A DNA stretch of 64,000 nt from positions 124,001-188,000 of the forward strand of contig JAVJVK010000004.1 in assembly GCA_040221175.1 (NCBI GenBank), given 5' to 3'. The first letter of the stretch is position 1. Each line of letters begins with the position of its first letter. The position numbers and the translations under genes were made by a program. This document shows positions 9,049 through 18,009 of the stretch, in pieces. The DNA is from Phycisphaerales bacterium (GTDB taxonomy: Bacteria > Planctomycetota > Phycisphaerae > Phycisphaerales > UBA1924). The notes under the pieces were generated by a model. It saw nothing but the letters and a program-made list of their open reading frames with translations. It was not told the origin of the DNA and ran no database searches.

Positions 9049-9057
9049 TGGTACACT
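9049..9057 (+). promoter_or_regulatory. extended -10 promoter of the dockerin-hydrolase gene
   Basis: TGGTACACT reads as an extended -10 element (TGn followed by TACACT) 58 bases upstream of the ATG at 9115. The same GGTACACTGG string occurs just before the FG-GAP dockerin gene at 27166. No good -35 is present, as expected for an extended -10 promoter. Confidence 0.4.
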
Positions 9058-9114
9058 GGATCAACGGAACGGTACAGAGAGATCACGGTACACCAAATTC
9101 AGAGGAGAGCACTC

Positions 9115-11328
9115 ATGCCGATGCAATTCCGTCGCGCGGCCTCATTGGCCGCCGCGGCTGGCTTGGTCTTCGCCGCCACGGCGAACGCCCAGGGCACCTG
9201 CCGCGCAGACCTTGACGGGGACGGCGACCTGACGGTCTTCGACTTCCTTGAGTTCCAGAACCTGTTCGATGCGGGCGACCTGCGTGCCGACTTCGATGGC
9301 AACGGTCGTCTGGACATCTTCGACTTCCTGGAGTTCCAGAACGAGTTCGCCATGGGCTGCCCCTCGGGCGACATCATCTCGGCCGAACTGGCCTCGGAAG
9401 ACCTCAACGAATTCCCCCACGCCGACTATGTGAGGGCGTTCCAGGGCGGCCGTTCGTTCTGGGTGTCGATCGACCCGGGCGTGACCACCCCGCCCACGGG
9501 CACGGTGGACATCTACATCGTGGCCGACAAGACGGCTGCCGAATGGGACAGCGACCCCACCCTGACCGACGCTCGCGGGTTCGCCCAGCCGGGCACGTTC
9601 AGCGGTGGCGCCTCCACGGCGGACAACCAGGTCGAGATGGGCGGCGTGAGCTTCCTGAACGATGATGCCGGTGAAGATCTCGGCGTGCCCTATGACGTCG
9701 TGATCGACGTCAACCGCAACGGCATGCTCGATGCTGGCGACATCATCGACGGCCTTGACGATGCCGGCATGTGGCTGTTCAAGGACCTGACCACGCTCGG
9801 CCCGGCTGCCCGTACTCGCGTTGAGACCTACACGGCGACCTTCCCGGGCATCCCGTCTGGTCGCAACCAGCAGCGTTTGACCTACCCCAGCGACATCGCC
9901 AGCCGCGACAACGTGCCGGTGGTCATCATCGCCCACGGCAACGGCCAGGACTACCGCTGGTACGACTACATGCACGATCACTTCGCCAGCCACGGCTGGG
10001 TCGTGATGAGCCACCAGAACGACACCGTTCCGGGTATCGAGACGGCCAGCGAGACGATCCTGCGCCACACCGATTACTTCTGGGGCAACCTGTCGACGAT
10101 CGCTGGCGGCGTGCTGAACGGTCGCCTGGACAAGAGCCAGACCTCGTGGATCGGCCACAGCCGTGGCGGCGAGGGCGTCGCTCGAGCATGGAACAAGATC
10201 GAGACGGGCATCTACAGCCCGGTCAACTATTCGCTCAGCGACATTAATCTGGTGTCGAGCATCGCACCGACGGACTTCCTGCTGACCAGCAGGTCGAACC
10301 CCGGTGGCTCGAACCACCACCACATCGCCGGCTCGGGCGATGGCGACGTGAACGGCGGCCCGACGACTCCGGTCGTCCAGTACTTCGCCATCTACGAGCG
10401 CGCCAACACCGAAGAAGGCGACAACCAGCGCACCAACACCTACGTGCTGGGCGCCGACCACAACGACTTCAACTGCTGTGGCTTCAACGATTACACGGGT
10501 CCGGCCGCCCTTCAGATCGGCCGCGCCGAGGCTCAGCAAGTGGCAAAGATCGCCTGGCTGGTGCTGATCCAGAACGCCGTCCGTGGCAACGAGGTTGCCA
10601 TGGAGTTTGTGCAGCGCGAGAAGGAGAGCACGCAGCCCCTGGGCGTGCGCAGCTCGACCAACGTCGTGAACGAGTACAAGGCCGCGTTCGACCTGTCGCA
10701 GAAGACCATCATCGATGACTTCCAGTCGCAGCCGTCGACGACGATCGCCAGCTCGGGCGCCACGGTGAGCTTCAACGTCACCAACTTCGTGGAAGGGCGC
10801 CTGGACGACAACAACACGTCGTTCACCTGGCTGACCAGCGACCCGATGAACGGCATGACGCGCGCCGACAACGGCGGCGATCAGACCAGCGGCATCGTGT
10901 TCGACTACAGCATCGATCGCTTCCTGCAGTGGGACCTGCTGGGCGTGCCGCTGTACAGCGACTGGACGCAGTACAGCACGCTGAGCTTCCGCGCCTGCCA
11001 GGGCACGCGTCACCCCGACACCATCGCGATTACCGCGAACCAGACGTTCACGGTGACCGTCATCGATGGCGACGGCAACTCCAGCTCGATCAACATCGGG
11101 GCCTACGGCAACGCTGGCCTGAACGAGCCCTTCCCCCGCACCGGCGCCGGTACGGGAACGGGCTGGGCCAACGAGTTCGAGACGTATCGCATCAACATCC
11201 AGGACTTCCTGCGTGACGGGCGGACGCTCGACCTCAGCAACATCGACCAAGTCCGGTTCGAGTTTGGGCCGTCCTTCGGCACCAACCGCGGCCGCATCGG
11301 GTTCGATGACCTCGAGCTGCTCCGTTAA
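9115..11328 (+). CDS. secreted alpha/beta hydrolase with N-terminal dockerin-like repeats
   Basis: A 737-residue exported protein with three parts. (1) A signal peptide (residues 1-26, ending TANAQ). (2) Two dockerin-like calcium repeats at residues 28-83 (CRADLDGDGDLTVFDFLEF and ADFDGNGRLDIFDFLEF), ending in MGC. (3) A hydrolase region with VVIIAHGNGQDYRWYDYMHD, the nucleophile elbow GHSRG (Ser349) and SSIAPTDF, resembling secreted lipase/polyester-hydrolase/chlorophyllase-like enzymes. The C-terminal 160 residues (from DDFQSQPST) look like a beta-sandwich, possibly carbohydrate-binding. The start at 9115 has GAGGAG. In the other five dockerin proteins of the window the repeats are C-terminal, so their place here is unusual. 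The substrate is unknown; an ester is a guess. Confidence 0.9.
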   Translation: MPMQFRRAASLAAAAGLVFAATANAQGTCRADLDGDGDLTVFDFLEFQNLFDAGDLRADFDGNGRLDIFDFLEFQNEFAMGCPSGDIISAELASEDLNEFPHADYVRAFQGGRSFWVSIDPGVTTPPTGTVDIYIVADKTAAEWDSDPTLTDARGFAQPGTFSGGASTADNQVEMGGVSFLNDDAGEDLGVPYDVVIDVNRNGMLDAGDIIDGLDDAGMWLFKDLTTLGPAARTRVETYTATFPGIPSGRNQQRLTYPSDIASRDNVPVVIIAHGNGQDYRWYDYMHDHFASHGWVVMSHQNDTVPGIETASETILRHTDYFWGNLSTIAGGVLNGRLDKSQTSWIGHSRGGEGVARAWNKIETGIYSPVNYSLSDINLVSSIAPTDFLLTSRSNPGGSNHHHIAGSGDGDVNGGPTTPVVQYFAIYERANTEEGDNQRTNTYVLGADHNDFNCCGFNDYTGPAALQIGRAEAQQVAKIAWLVLIQNAVRGNEVAMEFVQREKESTQPLGVRSSTNVVNEYKAAFDLSQKTIIDDFQSQPSTTIASSGATVSFNVTNFVEGRLDDNNTSFTWLTSDPMNGMTRADNGGDQTSGIVFDYSIDRFLQWDLLGVPLYSDWTQYSTLSFRACQGTRHPDTIAITANQTFTVTVIDGDGNSSSINIGAYGNAGLNEPFPRTGAGTGTGWANEFETYRINIQDFLRDGRTLDLSNIDQVRFEFGPSFGTNRGRIGFDDLELLR

Positions 11329-11409
11329 CCTCGCCTCACCACGGGTTCCACGCCCATGGGGCATGGACTGAACTGAACGATCACCGATTACCATCGGAGT
11401 CAGAAAGCC

Positions 11410-12036
11410 ATGAAGATTCTGAACACAACCCTCGCGGCGTCCGTTCTGGCAGCTGCCGTCGTCGCCGCTCCGCCGCAGACCCCCGCCACGCCGGCGGCGG
11501 TCCAGGACATCGTCTTCGCCCAGCCGTTCACCCTTGAGCAGGGTGAGGCCAGCACCTGGCGCGCCGAGCGTCCGGTGGTGGACAGCGGCTACATCATCGT
11601 GCTGAAGGTCAACCCCGACCTGGTGTACCCCCGCCAGAGCGCCGAGCCGGTGCTCTACGTGGGTGACACCACGGCCGAGCGGCTGAACGTGGGCTATCGC
11701 TCGGGTTACGTCGTCGCCGTCGTCGGCGCCGAGATCACCGGCGAGAAGGCCATGGACCTCAGCAAGGTGAAGATCTGGTTCGGCACGCCGGAACTGCCCG
11801 AGCGGGTCGATGCCAACCGCATCGCCCAAGAGTCGGCCTTGGCCGACGCCGCGGGCATCAAGCCCTTCTCGGCCGACAAGATCAGCGATCTGCTGGCCCA
11901 GAACGAGGTCCTGCGTGAGCGGACCAAGGCCGGCATCCTCGACGATGTCGCCGCCCAGATCCGTCGCTTCAGCCCGCAGGAAGAGGAAGTGGCCGTCGCC
12001 CTCGAGGCGAGCTCGGGCCAGTCCGCCGGCAGCTGA
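11410..12036 (+). CDS. exported protein of unknown function
   Basis: A 208-residue protein. A short signal peptide (MKILNTTLAASVLAAAVVAA) is followed by an Ala/Pro linker, and the mature part mixes strands (GYIIVLKVNPDLVYPRQSAEPVLYVGDTT) with a helical C-terminal third (KISDLLAQNEVLRERTK). GGAGT lies 13 bases before the ATG. It follows the dockerin hydrolase by 81 bases on the same strand, and a strong terminator stands 54 bases after its stop, so the two could be co-transcribed. I do not recognise the family. Confidence 0.85.
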   Translation: MKILNTTLAASVLAAAVVAAPPQTPATPAAVQDIVFAQPFTLEQGEASTWRAERPVVDSGYIIVLKVNPDLVYPRQSAEPVLYVGDTTAERLNVGYRSGYVVAVVGAEITGEKAMDLSKVKIWFGTPELPERVDANRIAQESALADAAGIKPFSADKISDLLAQNEVLRERTKAGILDDVAAQIRRFSPQEEEVAVALEASSGQSAGS

Positions 12037-12089
12037 ATCGACAATCGAACCGATGAATTACTGATCGGTTCGCCTTGATTGGCTCAATC

Positions 12090-12127
12090 ACGCCCCGTGT
12101 CCGAAAGGTCGCGGGGCGTTTTCTTTC
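12090..12127 (+). terminator. rho-independent terminator
   Basis: An 8-base inverted repeat, ACGCCCCG and CGGGGCGT, encloses a loop of about 14 bases and is followed by TTTCTTT. It closes the plus-strand transcript of the hydrolase and exported-protein genes before the opposing von Willebrand gene ends at 12151. Confidence 0.85.
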
Positions 12128-12150
12128 CAGACATCGAGCGATAAGACCCT

Positions 12151-15100
12151 TCAGTCGCCTTCGAACCGTTCACGGGCCCGGCGTTTGGCCGCGAGCAAGC
12201 CACTCTCGGAAGGTTCGTCGCTCTCGGCCTTGGCCGGCTTCGCTGGCTGATCGACCTTCGAGGGCCTGGCTCCGGCTGGTGGCGGTGTTTCCGACGCGGA
12301 AGCGGCCGTCCTCTCGGCGCGCGCCCGGAGGATTCGCTGCTGGGCTTCGTGGGCCGACCGCTGCGCATCGGCCTCTGTTGCAGAAACATCAACGTCGGAT
12401 GGTCGGGTTCGCCGCAGACGATCGTTGGCCTTGGCTCCCGTCTGCGTCCGCAGAGCGCCGATCGATTGGCCCGCGGCCCTACCCTGGCTGCGCAGCGTGG
12501 CCGTCGCGCGCAGCCAGTCAGCCCCGAAGGCGCTGCTGAGCAGGCGATCCCACGCCACGCGGCGAGTGCCGATGTCCAGGACCAGCACCACCATCGCCCA
12601 CCCCAGGGCAATCCTCCACAAGGGCGATCGAGATTCGCTGGGACTCACGTCGGCGCGATCGAACACGCGCTGAGCATCGCTGAAGCTCAATACGCGGCCG
12701 CCCGTCGCTTCGGCAATCGCTCGCAACAAGGGGGTATCAGTTGCGAGGCTTCGATACTCACGGCCGCCGGAGATCGGCACGCCCGCGAGCATCGGTGGTA
12801 GTGGATTGTTCCCACGTGTTGGTCGGACGACCACCACGTATGAGCCGGGCCCGCCGGTTGGCACGGTTGCTTCGTACGCGCCCGGGCCGACCTGCGCTAG
12901 TGAGACTTCGCTCGCCCGTCCCTCTGGGTCGTAGATCGTTGCCTGCGCCGCGATCCCATCGATGGGGACACCATCTTCGTCGTACGCCTCGACCTCAACC
13001 GCCAGCCGACCCGAATCGGGACTCACGCTCATGGCCAAGCCTGCATCCTCGGTGTTGCGGCTCATGGCACGCACGAGTTGGCCCCAGAATCGCTCGTAGC
13101 CCGACCAAGTCACCCATTGGTTCGCCCACCGATCCGTATCCGACGTAAAGGCAGCTACCTGACCGAGGCCAGCGTTCCAATGCGCAAGCAACGGCTCGCC
13201 CTGCCGGGTGACCATAGCCAGCGTGATAGTCGGCTCGTCCTTTGCACGGGTCAGGTTGATGCCCTCGAGCATCGGCGGCGTGTCGAGCCCGGCGGTTGCG
13301 GGCGATGGCGATGGCAGCACCACCGGCGTGATCTGCCCTTCGCGGACGAGCGGCGAGCGGGTGACCTGCACCTCACTAAGGAACACCTGCGGCAGCACGT
13401 TCGGATTGATGACGTTGTAGAACGTGCCGTCGGCGGCATCAGCCACCTGCTTCATCGTTTCGGTGTCGGCCGCATCGCCCACCGCGATCGTGCTGATCGT
13501 GATGTCGCGAGCATGGATCTGCGAGGCGAGCCCCGGCAAGACCTGGGCATCGGTCGAAAGCCCGTCGGTGAGCACGATGATGTGCCGGCTCTTCGCATCG
13601 ACGCTGGCCACCTGCTCGGCCGCCAATCGCAATGCCGGGCCGACGCGTGTGCCGCCACCAGACGGAATCCCGCGGATCCTCGCCGCGGTGTCTCGAGGAT
13701 TGGTGTTCGGCCCGATGGGCACGACAAGGTTGGTTGCGTTGTTGAAGGAAATTACCGCGACCTGATCGGTATCGTGCAGATTCAAGACGGCCAGGGACGC
13801 TGCCTCGTTGGCGATCTTCTGCTGTGATCGAGCCGAGCCCAGCACGCTGCGCCGCATGCTGCCGGAGTTGTCCAAGACGATGGCGATGGCCACCTCGGGC
13901 GTCTGGACTCGCTGGGGCAGGTCCAGGTGCACGGGGAGCAGGGCCTCGACGGACGAACCTCGCCAGCCGCCCGAGCCAAACGATCGCTGACCGCCGATCA
14001 TGATCAGGCCGCCGCCGAGTTCGGTCACGAACGTTGCGAGGGTGTCCTGCGCATCGACGGGAATCTCATCGGCCCCGACGCCGACGAGAAGGACGAGGTC
14101 GTAGGCCTCGAACGCGACCAGATCGGTCGGCACGCCCGCGGGAGATCGGCTCTCTACCGTGAGGCCCAGGCGATTCAGTGTGTCGGCCAACGTCTGGCCC
14201 TGGGCGATTCCGTCGCCCCGGATGAGCAGCACAGCACCTTCGCCCGGTGAAATCGTGAACGCCCTGCCCGTGTTGTTCGCAAGCGACGTATCGGCCACCA
14301 GTCCGCCACGGCTTTCGGGTTCGAACACGGCTTCGAAGCGATGGATCCGCCCCTCGGGCAAGGGAACCTGAAAGACCTCGACGCTCCGGCCTTCGTCCAG
14401 CAAGACACGCCGTTGCTGGCCGGTATCTTGCCCGTTCATCAAGAGCCGCAGGGTGCCAGCTGCTGGCGCCGTCGCGTTCAAGCCCACACGCACGGGCGCC
14501 ACGCTGCGTCGCGCGGCCCGGGGCGGCGCGTCGACGAACTCGACGACAACCTCACGCTCCACGCGGTATTCGATGGGCAGGACATCGATGGGCAGGCCGC
14601 CCCGTGCGCCTTCGCCCACGGCTCGAGCTCGGGCGAGTCGCTCCGCCGCCTCTAACGCATCGCCGGCAGTCTCGTTCCCGTCCGAGATGAGCACGATTCG
14701 CCCGGCGGCATCGGTGGGGATCATCGCCGCGGCGGCATTGAGCGCACCGGCGATGTCCGTGCCTTGTTCGCCAAGTTCCGGCAACGCCCGATCGGACACC
14801 GGGCCAGCCGTTGGTGACACGACCGGCACCGGTCTCTCGGCGAACGCCAGAACGCCCAGCACGTCTTCGCGTGTGCGGGCCTCACTGGATGCCTCGACAA
14901 AAGCCCTGGCGCGAAGCACGGGCGACTGGCCGGGCAGGTCTTCGGCCAGGCCGTAGCGAAGCACCGAGCCCGACACGTCGACGGCCACGACGACGGCCAT
15001 CCGATCGTTCTCTCGGACGCCGCTGATACCGGCCAGCGCCACGGCAAGCAACGAGAACAAGATGACCCGAGTGATTGCAGCCGTTCCCCGCCGCAACCGC

Positions 15101-15198
15101 GTCATCGTCCGAAAGGCCGCCAACGCAATCAAGCCCAGGGGAATGGCCGCAACAGCAGCGAGCAACCACCATGCGTTGTCGAACGCGAACTGCCTCAC
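12151..15198 (-). CDS. large membrane protein with two von Willebrand A domains and a glutamine-amidotransferase-like region
   Basis: A 1015-residue protein starting at a GTG that overlaps the upstream gene's stop (GTGA). Two transmembrane helices lie at residues 10-65. A first VWA domain has the metal-site start VVVAVDVSGS and VLISDGNETAGD. Next comes a flavodoxin/GATase1-like segment (FEAYDLVLLVGVGAD, GGGLIMIGGQRSFGSGGW). A second VWA domain has AIVLDNSGSM (DxSxS) and IIVLTDGLS. A beta-sandwich region and a last membrane segment near 870 precede a charged tail. This order fits planctomycete BatA-like VWA/GATase proteins. Partnership with the adjacent 803-residue membrane protein is implied by the overlap. 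The function is unknown; an MoxR-type chaperone assembly is a possibility, but no AAA+ gene is present here. Confidence 0.9.
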   Translation of the reverse strand: MRQFAFDNAWWLLAAVAAIPLGLIALAAFRTMTRLRRGTAAITRVILFSLLAVALAGISGVRENDRMAVVVAVDVSGSVLRYGLAEDLPGQSPVLRARAFVEASSEARTREDVLGVLAFAERPVPVVSPTAGPVSDRALPELGEQGTDIAGALNAAAAMIPTDAAGRIVLISDGNETAGDALEAAERLARARAVGEGARGGLPIDVLPIEYRVEREVVVEFVDAPPRAARRSVAPVRVGLNATAPAAGTLRLLMNGQDTGQQRRVLLDEGRSVEVFQVPLPEGRIHRFEAVFEPESRGGLVADTSLANNTGRAFTISPGEGAVLLIRGDGIAQGQTLADTLNRLGLTVESRSPAGVPTDLVAFEAYDLVLLVGVGADEIPVDAQDTLATFVTELGGGLIMIGGQRSFGSGGWRGSSVEALLPVHLDLPQRVQTPEVAIAIVLDNSGSMRRSVLGSARSQQKIANEAASLAVLNLHDTDQVAVISFNNATNLVVPIGPNTNPRDTAARIRGIPSGGGTRVGPALRLAAEQVASVDAKSRHIIVLTDGLSTDAQVLPGLASQIHARDITISTIAVGDAADTETMKQVADAADGTFYNVINPNVLPQVFLSEVQVTRSPLVREGQITPVVLPSPSPATAGLDTPPMLEGINLTRAKDEPTITLAMVTRQGEPLLAHWNAGLGQVAAFTSDTDRWANQWVTWSGYERFWGQLVRAMSRNTEDAGLAMSVSPDSGRLAVEVEAYDEDGVPIDGIAAQATIYDPEGRASEVSLAQVGPGAYEATVPTGGPGSYVVVVRPTRGNNPLPPMLAGVPISGGREYRSLATDTPLLRAIAEATGGRVLSFSDAQRVFDRADVSPSESRSPLWRIALGWAMVVLVLDIGTRRVAWDRLLSSAFGADWLRATATLRSQGRAAGQSIGALRTQTGAKANDRLRRTRPSDVDVSATEADAQRSAHEAQQRILRARAERTAASASETPPPAGARPSKVDQPAKPAKAESDEPSESGLLAAKRRARERFEGD

Positions 15199-17606
15199 GA
15201 GCCGCCGCCACCCGAAGACGAATTCGTTGGTGCGTCTTGCTGCTCACCGAATCGCTCGGCATAGCGCTGGAAGACTCGGCGGATCAGTTCGCTGCGACGC
15301 CGGGGAACGCGCTCACGCTCGATGGCCTCTTGTGCCCCGCGGGCCGCTTGGCGAACGTCTTCGGTGACCCTCGGCAAGCCATCACCTGGCGCATCGCGCC
15401 CCTCGCCAAACCACTCGGCCACGGTCCGCATTGCCTCATCGCTTCGCTGTTCGCCGGGGGGCAAGTCCATCAGTTCACGCTGCCACGGGTCTGTCTCTGC
15501 CGCTGGGTCGCCTTGCTCGCCGCCACCGTCTCCAAGTCGCTGCCCCTCGGAGCCGTCGGGCTGCTCTCCATCGGGCGCCAGGCCCGCTTGTCCATCGGAG
15601 GACTGCTGGCCCTGCTGTTCGCGCAACCGGTCGAGCAATTCCCGCTGCTCCTGCGGCGACAACTCGTCGAACGCCTCTCGCGCCCGCCGACGCAACTCCT
15701 CGGCTTGTTGCTGCTGCCGCTGGGCGTCGCGCGGCCGATCGGCGAGTTCACGGAGTCGCTCGGAGAGACCTTCGCGCTCGCCGGGTCGAGCTTCACCACC
15801 CTGCTGTCCCGGGCGCGTCTCGCCCGACTGCTTCTGGCCGGGCTGCTGTTCGCCGGTCTGTTGCTCAGGCGCCTGCTGTGTCCCCGACTGACGCTCAGCG
15901 GACTGATCCGGATCAGCTGATGGCGTCTGTTGAGGCTCGCCCTGCTGCGGATCGGGCTGCTGCTGGCCGGGTTGCTGCCCGGGGGGTTCGCTCGGCTCGG
16001 CGCCCGAAGGCTCGGGTTGCTGGCCGGGCGCTTGCCCGGGTTGTTCAGGACTCTCTTCCCGCGGCCCTTCGCCTTGCTGGCCCTCTTGCTGCTGGCCCTC
16101 GCTCGGCTGATCGCCCTGTTGGCGTTGCTCTTGATCCGTCGGCGACCGTTCGATCTCATCCGCCTGCTCGCGCATCGCCTCACGGAGCCGCTGCTGCTGC
16201 TCTTGCGCGTCTCGCTGCGCCTGCTCGCGCCGCTCAGATTCGGCACCGCCCTCGGCCTGAGGATCTTCGTCCGCCTTTGGCTGACCAGGAGCCTGCTCGC
16301 TCGGCCGGCTCGATTCGGTCGATTCCGACTCGGATTGGCCCTGGTTTGGCTCGGCTACCGGTTCCGTGGGCTTCCGCGGCTCGTCCGACTGGCCAGATTC
16401 GGGTGGATCAGGCCGCTCAGCGGAACGGTCCTCGGCTGAAGAACCGGTTGACGAATCGGACGATGCATCAGGCGACGGCTCGCGCTCGGCCGGTTCGGCC
16501 GGCGGCACGTCGCTCGCCGGGCTGGGCGCGCCTTCTGCTTGCCGCGACTGATCCTCCATTCGATCGGCAAGGTCCCGCAGCCTTTCGGCCGCCTCCTGGC
16601 GTTGTGCGGGCGCCAACTCAGGATCGCGTGATCGTTCTCGCAGTTCCTCGGCCGCTTCGGCCGCTCGGTCGAGATCACCCCGCTCGACTGCATCGGCCAG
16701 CCTCTCGGCGGCCCCGCGAAACGAATCCTCGTCGAGCCTTTGCGGGTCGGCCGACGGCTCCAGCCTGGAGAGTGCATCGCGAAGAGCTTCGTCCGCCAGT
16801 TCGCGACGCTGCGCCTCTTCTTCCATGGCTTCGGCGGCTTCCGTGGTAGCCGCAGCGGCCTCACCGATTGCTTCCAACGGATCGCGCGAACCGCTGGCGA
16901 GTTCCTCTTCGATCTCGCGCAGCCGATCGAGTTCCCGTTGCAGGCGATCGTTCACGCCGCCTTGCTCGGGATCTCGCGACTCGGCGGCCTGCTGTTCGAT
17001 CGCTTTGGCGAGACCCTCGATGCCGCGTTGTGCTCGTTCGACCTCTTGCGGATCGATTCGAGCAACCGACGTCTCGATGGCGGTCGGCTGGCGACCCCAC
17101 GGAGGGATGAAAACCGCGGCGGCGATCGCGACGGCGACGACCGAGGGCCCGAGGATCGTCACCATCCCCAGCCGCAGCGGAGCAACGTCGGTCGGTCGAA
17201 CCTCGCCCGCGGCCGCCTCGGCACGAGCGATGGCGAGCGCGGCGAAGCCACGGTCCTGGCTGTCCAGACGGTGGGCGAGCAGGACCGCGTTGGCCATCGC
17301 GTCATGGAGGCCCGCGTGTTCGTCTGCCTGAGCAGCGGCTGCCACGATGGATCGATGGCGGGAGAACGCCCAAGCCAGCGACGCCACGATTGCGGCAAGC
17401 GCCAACCCGACCACGGCATAGCTGGCCCAAGGCGCGTCCGTGAGCCCACGCGCCACGACGACAAGCACGATCGCGAGGGCTCCGGCAGCGAACAGCCCCC
17501 GGCTTGCCCACGAAATTGCATCGGCCAGCCGGTGTCGACGGACGATGAGCCTTGCCAGCCGGAGCGTTCGGGAGGGCGTTGGCAGATTTTGGCGGTCTGG
17601 CGTCAT
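15195..17606 (-). CDS. membrane protein with long Gln/Glu/Pro-rich helical region
   Basis: An 803-residue protein. Two hydrophobic segments lie near residues 35-80 and a third near 155 (GPSVVAVAIAAAVFI). Thereafter a very long charged region is made of helices rich in Glu, Arg, Gln, Ala and Pro (for example LREIEEELASGSRD), with low-complexity blocks such as EGQQQEGQQGEGPREE. The design resembles DUF4175-like proteins. The ATG at 17606 is the first that leads straight into the membrane segments; the open frame continues upstream over the SRP RNA, but that part is not protein-like. It overlaps the double VWA gene by 4 bases, indicating coupled synthesis. The function is unknown. Confidence 0.85.
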   Translation of the reverse strand: MTPDRQNLPTPSRTLRLARLIVRRHRLADAISWASRGLFAAGALAIVLVVVARGLTDAPWASYAVVGLALAAIVASLAWAFSRHRSIVAAAAQADEHAGLHDAMANAVLLAHRLDSQDRGFAALAIARAEAAAGEVRPTDVAPLRLGMVTILGPSVVAVAIAAAVFIPPWGRQPTAIETSVARIDPQEVERAQRGIEGLAKAIEQQAAESRDPEQGGVNDRLQRELDRLREIEEELASGSRDPLEAIGEAAAATTEAAEAMEEEAQRRELADEALRDALSRLEPSADPQRLDEDSFRGAAERLADAVERGDLDRAAEAAEELRERSRDPELAPAQRQEAAERLRDLADRMEDQSRQAEGAPSPASDVPPAEPAEREPSPDASSDSSTGSSAEDRSAERPDPPESGQSDEPRKPTEPVAEPNQGQSESESTESSRPSEQAPGQPKADEDPQAEGGAESERREQAQRDAQEQQQRLREAMREQADEIERSPTDQEQRQQGDQPSEGQQQEGQQGEGPREESPEQPGQAPGQQPEPSGAEPSEPPGQQPGQQQPDPQQGEPQQTPSADPDQSAERQSGTQQAPEQQTGEQQPGQKQSGETRPGQQGGEARPGEREGLSERLRELADRPRDAQRQQQQAEELRRRAREAFDELSPQEQRELLDRLREQQGQQSSDGQAGLAPDGEQPDGSEGQRLGDGGGEQGDPAAETDPWQRELMDLPPGEQRSDEAMRTVAEWFGEGRDAPGDGLPRVTEDVRQAARGAQEAIERERVPRRRSELIRRVFQRYAERFGEQQDAPTNSSSGGGGS

Positions 17607-17716
17607 GGCCTGCGTGAGAGCCTCGTACAGCCATCTATACGACGGATTGCACGGGCCGGTGCGATGCCGACCGGGACGATCGGGGATCCCTGGACCCCTC
17701 CACGGACACCCGCGTG

Positions 17717-17861
17717 GCTCGCTGAAACCCGCTCTGGTTGGTGGCCAGGACACCGGCGGCGCCGGGCAGCCGCCGCTTAGGGCTGCTGCGGTCAGGCCCT
17801 GACCCGGTTCACGTGGCCACCCACGCACCGGGCCCGGCCACCAACCAGAGCGGGAACGAGC
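17717..17861 (-). ncRNA. ffs: signal recognition particle RNA, small bacterial type
   Basis: On the minus strand the ends pair perfectly over 19 bases (CCCGCTCTGGTTGGTGGCC at 17854-17836 with its complement at 17746-17728). A shorter outer helix (GCTCGCT/AGCGAGC) extends it. The interior contains the helix 8 core GTGAACCGGGTCAGG ... GCAGCAGCCCTAAGC in the right order and spacing for SRP RNA, where it binds Ffh. The apical loop is unusual: the usual GGAA is replaced by TGAC, and the closing pair is C-C, giving a CTGACC hexaloop. A sigma70-like promoter lies immediately upstream. Length is about 145 nt with no Alu domain. The ends are inferred from the pairing and the promoter. Confidence 0.88.
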
Positions 17862-17867
17862 GAGCGG

Positions 17868-17896
17868 ATGATACCGGACGCTCGGACCGATAGCAA
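17868..17896 (-). promoter_or_regulatory. promoter of the SRP RNA
   Basis: TTGCTA and TATCAT are separated by exactly 17 bases on the minus strand. The predicted start, about 7 bases after the -10 box, falls at 17861, right at the outer SRP helix, so the promoter and the RNA support one another. Confidence 0.7.
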
Positions 17897-18009
17897 TGCC
17901 GTCGCTGGCCGCCCGAGCCACGCCACGGCAACACGGAAGCGTCTGGGAACGTATGGTCGATGGTGGGCATGTCCATTTGGGCACGAGCCATCCAGGCCCG
18001 GGGAACGCG

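Noticed and set aside
9142-11829. An 895-codon open frame antisense to the dockerin hydrolase
   Set aside because: It is the mirror of a highly GC-biased true gene; its sequence has no domain, no start context and His/Val/Gly/Asp-rich composition typical of antisense frames.
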